Positions 1 to 4,628 of a DNA stretch of 6,178 bases are shown here, piece by piece. The stretch lies in NCBI GenBank assembly GCA_001797035.1, contig MGOE01000153.1:5701-11878 (forward strand). Reading direction: 5' to 3'. This DNA comes from Chloroflexi bacterium RBG_16_72_14 (GTDB taxonomy: Bacteria > Chloroflexota > Limnocylindria > Limnocylindrales > CSP1-4). Numbering within the stretch: position 1 is the first letter of the stretch; each line of letters opens with the position of its first letter. The translations under genes and the position numbers were made by a program. Under the pieces are notes generated by a model. It ran no database searches and was not told the DNA's origin. It worked only from the letters and a program-made list of their open reading frames with translations.

Positions 1-43
1 GAATCGATCCCGCCCCAGCGCCGGCTCGCAGTCCTCGGCAGCG

Positions 44-523
44 ATGACCGGCCACTCGGCTGACCCGGGGACGCCGGCGCGACCGGCAGGGACACCGCCC
101 CGCCCGCCGGGGATGCCCCCCCACCCGGCCGCACCGCCCGATGTCCCCCGGCGTGGCTTCCTCGAGGTGCGCTGGCGGCAGTTCCGGCGGGCGCCGCGCC
201 CCGTCGTCCGCGCCGTTGCCAGCAGCCTGAGCGTCGCGCTGGTGCTGGGGATCGCGTACCTCGCCTACGACCTCGCACTGGACACCGGCGCGCGGCTCCC
301 GGGCGGCGACCTGCGCCTGCTCGCGCTCACCGCCTACGTGGCGATCGTGCTGGTTGCCGGGGGGTTCGTGACCTGGCTCATCGTCCCGCTGCCCACCGGC
401 GCCGGCGACCGCCGCCCCACGCGCACGCGGTGGAGCGCCGCGCTCGGCCTGTTCGCGGCGGTGCCGATCGCGTACCTCGTGCTGGTCGTGCTCCACGAGC
501 TGGTCAAGCCGCTAATCGCCTGA
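44..523 (+). CDS. Hypothetical integral membrane protein, three predicted helices
   Basis: The 159-residue product has a disordered, proline-rich N-terminus (about residues 8-36), then a basic stretch (residues 36-56, many Arg), then three hydrophobic segments at about 55-76, 91-115 and 130-152. The basic stretch before helix 1 suggests a cytoplasmic N-terminus under the positive-inside rule, and the Arg-rich loop at 122-129 would also be cytoplasmic. No catalytic motif is visible and I do not recognise the family; a role as a small membrane subunit or anchor cannot be assigned. The start is uncertain: no clear Shine-Dalgarno precedes the ATG, and the frame is open with no stop back to the left edge, so the true start may lie outside the window. 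The stop is TGA. The next gene downstream is on the same strand, about 95 bp away. Confidence 0.7.
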   Translation: MTGHSADPGTPARPAGTPPRPPGMPPHPAAPPDVPRRGFLEVRWRQFRRAPRPVVRAVASSLSVALVLGIAYLAYDLALDTGARLPGGDLRLLALTAYVAIVLVAGGFVTWLIVPLPTGAGDRRPTRTRWSAALGLFAAVPIAYLVLVVLHELVKPLIA

Positions 524-617
524 CGTCGCGCACGATGTCCATGCGCCGGATTGGTCGCGGATCGCTATCATCGTGCCGGTCGGTGGACCGAAGACCCCGC
601 CGCTGGTGAGGATTCGC

Positions 618-980
618 GTGGTCAACGAAGAGCACGGACACGTCGCACTGCCCAAGCTCTATGGCGCCCCCGCCTATGCGCGCCCAGCCATCACGCCGGT
701 GCTCCGCGCGGACCGTCCCTTCGATCCCGATGAGCTGCCCCTGGAGGCCGCCCAGACGGACGAGGAACGGGAGCTGGCCCGACAGCTCGCCGGCCGCCCA
801 TACACTGGCGGTGCGCAATCGGCACCCGCATCGGGCGGTCGCGAGGGCGCGCCGCTCCTGCGCGGCCGGCCGTTCCGTCTCGGATTCATCACCGGGCGGC
901 TCCGCGGCAGCGGCATCGGCTCCGGCAATGGCTCCGGCAACGGCTCCGGCAACGGCTCCGGCAATGGCACCGGCGCCTGA
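618..980 (+). CDS. Small protein of unknown function with C-terminal Gly-Ser-Gly-Asn repeat tail
   Basis: The frame encodes about 120 residues from the GTG chosen here. The first two thirds look like a compact soluble region: a start near VNEEHGHVALPKLYG, a Pro/Ala/Tyr segment, then an acidic helix-like stretch around DPDELPLEAA and TDEEREL. The end is low complexity, with four perfect GSGN units flanked by GSGI and GTGA. No signal peptide or membrane segment is seen and I do not recognise the family. Start choice: GTG at 618 has GGTGAGG at 605-611 with good spacing; in-frame GTG at 606 (124 residues) and 573 (135 residues) are possible but have weaker upstream signals. The opposite strand is also open here, but that product is an artefact of the repeat. 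The TGA stop lies 51 bp before the tRNA gene, so the two may share a transcript. The smooth amino-acid composition and acidic patches support a real gene, while start and function remain uncertain. Confidence 0.6.
   Translation: MVNEEHGHVALPKLYGAPAYARPAITPVLRADRPFDPDELPLEAAQTDEERELARQLAGRPYTGGAQSAPASGGREGAPLLRGRPFRLGFITGRLRGSGIGSGNGSGNGSGNGSGNGTGA
906..977 (+). repeat. 12-bp tandem repeat encoding Gly-Ser-Gly-Asn units
   Basis: Four consecutive 12-bp units of the form GGCTCCGGCAAY run at 918-929, 930-941, 942-953 and 954-965. They are flanked by degenerate units at 906-917 (GSGI) and 966-977 (GTGA). The units differ only at the third base of the Asn codon (AAT, AAC, AAC, AAT). All units keep the reading frame and the stop follows immediately. 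The near identity suggests expansion by slippage or unequal recombination, so copy number may vary between strains. Confidence 0.9.
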
Positions 981-1003
981 CGGGCGTTCCGGGTCGCCGG
1001 TCT

Positions 1004-1018
1004 CGCGGCACGGCCGCG
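1004..1018. other. GC-only inverted repeat between the small CDS and the tRNA
   Basis: CGCGGC (1004-1009) and GCCGCG (1013-1018) form a 6-bp stem with a 3-nt ACG loop, extendable by wobble pairs. It lies in the 51-bp gap upstream of the tRNA. No T-run follows, so it is not a canonical intrinsic terminator; in DNA this GC-rich a chance origin is quite possible. Confidence 0.3.
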
Positions 1019-1031
1019 GGGCCATCCTCGT

Positions 1032-1108
1032 GGGGGAGTAGCTCAATCGGTCAGAGCAGCGGGCTTATATCCCGCCGGTTCCAGGTTCGAGTCCTGGCTC
1101 CCCTACCA
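1032..1108 (+). tRNA. tRNA-Ile with anticodon UAU (AUA codons), CCA encoded
   Basis: A full cloverleaf can be folded. The acceptor stem is 1032-1038 with 1098-1104; six pairs are Watson-Crick and the first is G1-U72 wobble. Positions 8-9 are TA. The D stem GCTC/GAGC carries a loop with GG at 1049-1050. The anticodon stem GCGGG/CCCGC (1059-1063, 1071-1075) closes the 7-nt loop CTTATAT with U33 at 1065, placing the anticodon at 1066-1068 as TAT. The variable loop is 5 nt. The T stem CCAGG/CCTGG has loop TTCGAGT. The discriminator is A73 (1105) and CCA is encoded at 1106-1108. UAU pairs with AUA, hence isoleucine; A73 and the U12-A23 pair agree with known bacterial tRNA-Ile determinants, while U38 and G1-U72 are unusual. 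Most bacteria instead read AUA with a CAU tRNA modified to lysidine by TilS. The cloverleaf is solid; the amino-acid identity is inferred from the anticodon. Confidence 0.93.
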
Positions 1109-1119
1109 TCCCGCCGCAG

Positions 1120-1878
1120 CTACCGGCTCGCCGCGACCGACCGGATCACCTCCACGAGGCGCTCGCGCCGCGCCGGCGTGAGGCCCCGCTGCGGGGGGAG
1201 TGCCTCGAGCCACGCGGCCAGCTCGCCGGTGCGCACGACCGCGCAGGTCGGCGTCCGCATGATCTGCTCGTCGTCGCTGACGATCGCCGCGTAGACCTTG
1301 ACCAGGAAGTCCCGGTCGTCTGCGGCCAGCCAGCCCCGCATCCGCTCGGCGTCGCGGGTGGCGCGGTCCAGCGGCGCCTCGATGGGGATCCAGCGCCCGC
1401 GGGCCCCGCGCACCTCCCAGCGCGAGCCGACGTGGCGGCAGGCGCCGGGGGGCGGCACGTCGCCCAGGACGACGATCCCGAACGGGCCCAGGACCAGCTC
1501 GTGGATCCGGCGGCCGCCCGGGATGACGAGGTTGGTCGCCACCACGTGGTCCGGGCCCAGGGCCCGCGCCAGCCGCGGCGTCACGGCGTCCGGGCGCATC
1601 GCCGTCAGGCTCTCGAGCGTGCCCAGCACCTTGGCCACGCCGATGATCAGCAGCCCCGACGGCACGACGATCGCGAAGCCCCAGGCGAGGATGCCGACGG
1701 CCGCCTGCATCGCGCTCGGCCGCCCGGCGGGGACGAACGTGCCCATGATCGGCGTCGCGACGCAGACGTAGGCAAGCATCGCGCCGACCACGATCAGGAG
1801 CACGGCGGCGACCGCCGACCGGAGCACGGCGACACGGCTGGTCCGGGGGGCCGGGGGCGCGGCGGCGATGACCTGCAT
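1120..1878 (-). CDS. Two-helix membrane protein with degenerate NERD-like (nuclease-related) domain
   Basis: The 252-residue product has two hydrophobic segments at about 17-42 and 57-83, then a soluble domain at about 107-249. The soluble part resembles the NERD domain: a strand with IHELVLGPFGIVVLGDV (125-141), a G-x-W-x-V turn at 151-156, then IPIEAPLDRATRDAERMRGWL (as the NERD 'P..Q...L..L' helix), a KVYAAIV strand (194-200), CAVVRTGELAAWL and a terminal helix. NERD domains are restriction-endonuclease-fold relatives, with Asp in the first strand and Glu-x-Lys in the second. Here the aligned positions read His126, Gly139 and Val141, so nuclease activity looks lost. The role may be binding or structural; this is inference. 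The ATG start is supported by GAGG 8 nt upstream. The stop lies 11 bp from the end of the tRNA on the opposite strand. The NERD call rests on pattern recognition alone. Confidence 0.75.
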   Translation of the reverse strand: MQVIAAAPPAPRTSRVAVLRSAVAAVLLIVVGAMLAYVCVATPIMGTFVPAGRPSAMQAAVGILAWGFAIVVPSGLLIIGVAKVLGTLESLTAMRPDAVTPRLARALGPDHVVATNLVIPGGRRIHELVLGPFGIVVLGDVPPPGACRHVGSRWEVRGARGRWIPIEAPLDRATRDAERMRGWLAADDRDFLVKVYAAIVSDDEQIMRTPTCAVVRTGELAAWLEALPPQRGLTPARRERLVEVIRSVAASR

Positions 1879-1886
1879 GCCGGCAT

Positions 1887-1890
1887 CCTC
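1887..1890 (-). promoter_or_regulatory. Shine-Dalgarno of the NERD-like gene
   Basis: On the minus strand GAGG lies 8 nt before the ATG at 1878-1876. This supports that start over later ones. I found no convincing -10/-35 pair for this gene. Confidence 0.55.
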
Positions 1891-1921
1891 GCGGGCGCGC
1901 GCCCGTCCGGGAATGCGACCT

Positions 1922-1936
1922 TCGGGCTAGGCCCGA
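1922..1936. other. Perfect 6-bp inverted repeat upstream of the NERD-like gene
   Basis: TCGGGC (1922-1927) and GCCCGA (1931-1936) flank the 3-nt spacer TAG, 43 bp upstream of the NERD-like start codon. It could be a small operator or a leader hairpin. At this base composition a 6-bp repeat may also occur by chance. Confidence 0.35.
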
Positions 1937-1984
1937 TGTTCGACGGTCCGTCCAACCTCACCGCACCGCACCGGACCACACATG

Positions 1985-2006
1985 GGTGGTGCCGCTGCGC
2001 ACCACC
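1985..2006. other. Perfect 8-bp inverted repeat (hairpin) in the divergent intergenic region
   Basis: GGTGGTGC (1985-1992) pairs exactly with GCACCACC (1999-2006) around the 6-nt loop CGCTGC. Another ACCAC at 1975-1979 could pair alternatively with GTGGT (1986-1990), giving two exclusive hairpins. No T-run follows, so it is not a standard terminator. It lies about 160 bp upstream of the SH3-domain gene and about 105 bp upstream of the NERD-like gene. Confidence 0.5.
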
Positions 2007-2086
2007 TGCTCGCGGTTCCCGACCGGTTGCCGCCATTCGGGCTGGGACGCGCACCGCCGCCGGTCCGGGCGGCCTCGGGACCCCCG

Positions 2087-2092
2087 TACCAT
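2087..2092 (+). promoter_or_regulatory. Possible -10 hexamer for the SH3-domain gene
   Basis: TACCAT fits the TANNNT pattern and would give a leader of about 70 nt that includes the 2131-2146 hairpin and the Shine-Dalgarno. No recognisable -35 element sits 16-18 bp upstream, so this is a weak call. Confidence 0.3.
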
Positions 2093-2130
2093 TGCGGGCC
2101 GCCCCCGGGACTCCGATGCTCCGCCCTGAA

Positions 2131-2146
2131 CCCCCGCGCACGGGGG
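2131..2146 (+). other. GC-only hairpin just upstream of the ribosome binding site
   Basis: CCCCCG (2131-2136) pairs with CGGGGG (2141-2146) around the tetraloop CGCA. It ends 4 nt before the GGAGGAGG ribosome binding site at 2151. All six pairs are G-C, so it should be stable in the leader RNA and might influence ribosome access; that role is inference. Confidence 0.45.
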
Positions 2147-2150
2147 CCAC

Positions 2151-2164
2151 GGAGGAGGCGGGAG
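2151..2164 (+). promoter_or_regulatory. Strong Shine-Dalgarno for the SH3-domain gene (decides a TTG start)
   Basis: GGAGGAGG at 2151-2158 lies 10 nt before the TTG at 2169-2171, with a second GGGAG at 2160-2164 only 4 nt before it. Because the next in-frame ATG lies after the signal-peptide hydrophobic core, this site supports the rare TTG start. Confidence 0.65.
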
Positions 2165-2168
2165 CCTG

Positions 2169-3635
2169 TTGGTCCACCTCACGAGGCGCGTCATCGGAGC
2201 CATCTCCGGTGGGCTGGGCCGGTCGTCGGTCCGGGCCGCCGGGCTTGCCGCGCTCCTCGTCGTGCTCGCCGTGATGCCCGCCGCGGCCGGTCCCACGGAC
2301 CTCACCAGCCCCGCCGTCTCACCCACCACGGGCACCACGGCCGACCCGATCACCTTCTCGGTCACCTTCCGCAGCGCGAAGGGGGACGCGCCGGAGTATG
2401 TGCGCGTCGTCGTGGGCCCAACGGTCTATGCGATGGCGAGGAAGGCCGGGCCCGAGACGTGGAAGAACGGCGTCCGGTACGCCGTGACGAAGAAGCTCAC
2501 GGTGGGCACCTGGGCCGTGCGCTTCGAGGCCAGGTCCGGCAACTTCGTGGAGTCGATCAGCGGCGAGACCGTGAACATCACGGCGGCGCCCAAGCCCAAG
2601 CCGACCCCGGAGCCCACGCCCAGGCCCACCCCCCGGCCGGAGCCCGCGGCGACGCCCAGGCCCACGCCCAGGCCCACCGAGCCTCCCGCCACCGCCCCGC
2701 CGACCCCGGACCCGACGGCGCCGGGCGCGAGACCCGACCCGCTCGACTGGCCGCTGCTGCCCGGGGCGACGCCCGATGGCGAGCAGCCCGAGGCCAGCGA
2801 CGACCCCGTCACGGCCGGCGTCATCCCGGGCGCGGGCGGCGGGTTCGGCGGGTCCGGTGGGACGGGCGGCACCGGCGGCGGCGATGGCACGCTTCCCGGC
2901 GGGCTGGGCGGTCCCCCGTCCCTCATCGACACCCTCGCCCGGGTGCTGCCGACCGTGGTCGTGACCACCGGCGGCGTCACGATGCTGATGGCGTTCCTCG
3001 CGTTCGGCAAGCGACGCCGCGACGAGGCGCCCACGGCCCCGGACCATGCGCTCGAGCAGGCGGCCGGCCGTGGCATGGGACTGCCCGGCCACTCCGGCCT
3101 GGTCCCAGCCACCGCGTCCGCGGCCGCCTTGGCGGCCGCCCCGGGCAGGGTCGCCGCGATGGTGACGCCACTGGCCGTCGACGATGTGGACGCCCACCTG
3201 CCCCGCTGGCGCCGGCCGTCGCTCATGGAGGCACGCAAGTCCGACCCGATGCGCACCGTGTCCACCGACATCCGCCTCAGCTTCGAGGGCGAGGTCGGGG
3301 CGGCCGTTGACGGCATGGAGCGGCGGCTGATCCGGTACCGCCTCGTCAGCCTGCTCGACTCGCCCGACGAGGTCCGCGGCGTCGAGATCGGCGTGCTGGA
3401 CGAGGGCGACGAGGTCGTCCTGCTCGAGAAGCGCGGCACGTACTGGCGCGTGCTGTGCCCCGACGGCCGGCACGGCTGGCTGCACAAGATGACCCTCGGC
3501 GATGTCGTGATCGAGGCCGGCGCCGCCGGCACGAACAGCTGGACCTCGGGCGACGACGGCCCCGCCACCGGGACCTTCGAGGACATGCTGCGGGCCTACA
3601 CGGAGCGCCGCGAGCAGTTCGGCGAAGCGTCCTAG
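2169..3635 (+). CDS. Membrane-anchored protein: signal peptide, beta-sandwich domain, Pro/Gly linkers, TM helix, SH3b domain
   Basis: The TTG start gives 488 residues. In order: a signal peptide (basic residues 6-22, hydrophobic core 23-37, likely cleavage after AAA at 38-40); a beta-rich domain at about 42-138 (PAVSPTTGTTADPITFSVTF... ending VNIT), like the Ig-like 'SP..G' modules common in secreted proteins of Chloroflexota; a Pro-rich linker at 141-190 with PTPRP-type repeats; a Gly-rich linker at 221-250; a transmembrane helix at about 258-279 followed by the stop-transfer cluster KRRRDE (281-286); an Ala-rich stretch; and a bacterial SH3 domain at about 386-445 with the usual pattern 'V-L-D-E-G-D-E-V-V-L-L-E...WRVLCPDGRHGWLHK'. 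Type I topology would place the SH3 domain in the cytoplasm. No enzyme motif is present; a scaffold, sensor or cell-envelope role is inference. It ends 1 bp before the convergent methyltransferase. Confidence 0.88.
   Translation: MVHLTRRVIGAISGGLGRSSVRAAGLAALLVVLAVMPAAAGPTDLTSPAVSPTTGTTADPITFSVTFRSAKGDAPEYVRVVVGPTVYAMARKAGPETWKNGVRYAVTKKLTVGTWAVRFEARSGNFVESISGETVNITAAPKPKPTPEPTPRPTPRPEPAATPRPTPRPTEPPATAPPTPDPTAPGARPDPLDWPLLPGATPDGEQPEASDDPVTAGVIPGAGGGFGGSGGTGGTGGGDGTLPGGLGGPPSLIDTLARVLPTVVVTTGGVTMLMAFLAFGKRRRDEAPTAPDHALEQAAGRGMGLPGHSGLVPATASAAALAAAPGRVAAMVTPLAVDDVDAHLPRWRRPSLMEARKSDPMRTVSTDIRLSFEGEVGAAVDGMERRLIRYRLVSLLDSPDEVRGVEIGVLDEGDEVVLLEKRGTYWRVLCPDGRHGWLHKMTLGDVVIEAGAAGTNSWTSGDDGPATGTFEDMLRAYTERREQFGEAS
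2587..2720 (+). repeat. Imperfect repeats encoding the Pro-rich PTPRP linker
   Basis: Copies of a CCCACGCCCAGG-like unit recur around 2613-2625 and 2653-2675, encoding residues 141-185 with motifs such as PKPKPTPEPTPRP. The encoded segment is probably an extended linker spanning the cell envelope between the beta-sandwich domain and the membrane helix. The repeats are in frame and imperfect. Confidence 0.7.
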
Positions 3636-3636
3636 C

Positions 3637-4602
3637 TCAGCCCGTCGCCGTCGCCTTCGCCGTCGCCTTGGGCTTCGGGCTCGTCCGGCCGCGTGCCGGC
3701 GGCTTCCGGAGCACCACGATGTGCTGGTGCGCGATGTTGGGCACGAAGGCGTTGGGGTAGCCGTACGGCCGCAGCCGCGTCCCCGCCTGGTACCACGCGA
3801 TGTCGCCCTTGGGCACCAGCCCCGCCGCGTCCGCCCGCGCCGCGAGGTCGGCGGCGGTGAACAGGTACCGGCCGCCCTGGTACGCGTCGCGGACGATCAG
3901 CACGCAGTACCGGCCGGGGCGGAGCACCCGGCGGACCTCGGCCAGGATCTCGCCCATCGCGTCCAGGAACGCCGGGTAGTCGGGCAGGTTGGCGAGGTCG
4001 CCGTCGAGCTCCGAGACCATCGCGTAGCCGGTGCGCCGGTTGGCGTGGGCCTCGGCGAGCCGCCCGCCTGCCATCGTCATCGGCAGCTGGACGTTGTACG
4101 GCGGGTCGGTGGCGACGAAGTCGACCGAGTCGGCGGCGAGGGTGGGCAGGATGGCGCGCGCGTCGCCCAGCCGCAGCTCGAGGCCCGACGGGTCGAATGA
4201 CCGCGGCCCGCCCGGGTCGTTGGCGCCCAGGTCGGCGAGCGCCGGGCCCCGGCCGCCGTGCTCGGCGCGGAGCGACCCCAGCGTCGCCTCGTAGACCGCC
4301 ACCCAGCGGGGGTCGAGCTCGATCCCCACCGCCCGGCGCGGCCCCCGGGCGATCGCGGCGCCCAGCAGCGTCCCGCCGACCCCCGCGAACGGGTCCACGA
4401 CCAGCTCGCCGGTCCTGGTGAAGAACTCGATCAGCCGGGCCATCAGCCGCGGCGGCTTGTTGGCGCCGTGCGCCCTGCGGAGCGCGTGACCCAGCTCCGA
4501 GGGGTAGGCCGTCGTCCAGACGGACTTGGTGAAGTACAGCCACTCCTCGCCGGGCAGCTCGTTCAGGTCGTTGGCGGGATGGGGCGGGCGGCGCTCCTGC
4601 AC
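3637..4602 (-). CDS. Orphan amino DNA methyltransferase (N6-adenine or N4-cytosine type)
   Basis: The 321-residue product carries the S-adenosylmethionine methyltransferase motifs in this order: an N-terminal block WLYFTKSVW (21-29); motif X region HGANKPPRLMARLIEFF (45-61); motif I DPFAGVGG (70-77), which binds the methyl donor; motif II GIELDPRW (93-100); motif III LGDARAIL (145-152); and catalytic motif IV DPPYN (166-170), diagnostic of exocyclic amino methylation. A terminal strand block lies near HQHIVVLRK (292-300). With X and I before IV it is not the DPPY-first (beta) arrangement; this FTKS-type family is common. No large target-recognition domain is evident, so specificity cannot be read. 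The tail TSPKPKATAKATATG (307-321) is basic and repetitive, like a DNA-binding tail. No restriction enzyme is adjacent, hence 'orphan'. The GTG start has no Shine-Dalgarno, but a TACGCT hexamer lies 6 nt upstream, suggesting leaderless translation. RNA methylation is a less likely alternative. Confidence 0.88.
   Translation of the reverse strand: MQERRPPHPANDLNELPGEEWLYFTKSVWTTAYPSELGHALRRAHGANKPPRLMARLIEFFTRTGELVVDPFAGVGGTLLGAAIARGPRRAVGIELDPRWVAVYEATLGSLRAEHGGRGPALADLGANDPGGPRSFDPSGLELRLGDARAILPTLAADSVDFVATDPPYNVQLPMTMAGGRLAEAHANRRTGYAMVSELDGDLANLPDYPAFLDAMGEILAEVRRVLRPGRYCVLIVRDAYQGGRYLFTAADLAARADAAGLVPKGDIAWYQAGTRLRPYGYPNAFVPNIAHQHIVVLRKPPARGRTSPKPKATAKATATG
3642..3675. repeat. GTCGCC hexamer repeats encoding the methyltransferase tail
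   Basis: Copies of GTCGCC and the variant TTCGCC run almost head to tail just inside the methyltransferase stop. On the minus strand they encode alternating Ala-Lys/Thr-Ala residues (KATAKATAT). They sit at the convergent junction with the SH3-domain gene and may vary in number. Confidence 0.6.
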
Positions 4603-4608
4603 CCGGGC

Positions 4609-4614
4609 AGCGTA
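4609..4614 (-). promoter_or_regulatory. -10 hexamer of a leaderless promoter for the methyltransferase
   Basis: On the minus strand TACGCT (TANNNT) is followed by 6 nt and then the GTG start, so transcription would begin at or next to the start codon. No Shine-Dalgarno is present, which fits leaderless translation. No clear -35 element is visible. The match is weaker than its plus-strand neighbour. Confidence 0.45.
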
Positions 4615-4616
4615 CC

Positions 4617-4622
4617 TACAAT
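4617..4622 (+). promoter_or_regulatory. -10 hexamer of a leaderless promoter for the ATPase gene
   Basis: TACAAT matches the sigma-70 -10 consensus TATAAT at five of six positions and ends 6 nt before the ATG at 4629. Transcription would start at or beside the A of ATG, and no Shine-Dalgarno is present. The -35 region would lie inside the methyltransferase coding sequence and shows no clear TTGACA match. Confidence 0.6.
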
Positions 4623-4628
4623 GCGGCG

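Larger units (their letters stand above)
1879..2168. other. Intergenic region between divergent NERD-like and SH3-domain genes
   Basis: This 290-bp stretch separates two divergent start codons and should carry both promoters. I find no convincing gene in it; the overlapping open frames are extensions of shadows and lack a credible composition. It contains three inverted repeats (1922-1936, 1985-2006, 2131-2146), a Shine-Dalgarno for each flanking gene, and a possible -10 hexamer TACCAT at 2087-2092 for the SH3-domain gene, without a good -35 element. Confidence 0.6.

Noticed and set aside
566..571. TATCAT as a -10 box for the small 618-980 gene
   Set aside because: It would give a leader of about 40 nt, but no -35 element is seen and the spacing does not fit a leaderless start; too weak to list as a feature.
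674..970. Minus-strand frame starting with PLPEP repeats
   Set aside because: The repeat is the antisense reading of the GSGN tandem repeat; the rest lacks a plausible fold.
906..977. Tandem repeat as a CRISPR array
   Set aside because: Units are 12 bp and directly adjoining with no spacers, and they are in frame in a coding sequence.
1109..1119. Terminator between the tRNA and the NERD-like gene
   Set aside because: The gap is only 11 bp, with no hairpin plus T-run on either strand.
1432..2274. Long open frame on + across the NERD-like gene and intergenic region
   Set aside because: Its product is Arg/His/Pro/Gly-rich without any domain pattern, and it is antisense to a gene with clear membrane helices and a Shine-Dalgarno. 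GC-rich DNA keeps such frames open.
1982..3310. Long open frame on + overlapping the SH3-domain gene in another frame
   Set aside because: The translation is Arg/His/Gly low-complexity. The 2169-3635 frame has a signal peptide, membrane helix and SH3 domain, so this is a shadow.
2319..3586. Two long minus-strand frames opposite the SH3-domain gene
   Set aside because: Both are low-complexity mirror images of the Pro- and Gly-rich linkers, with no motifs.
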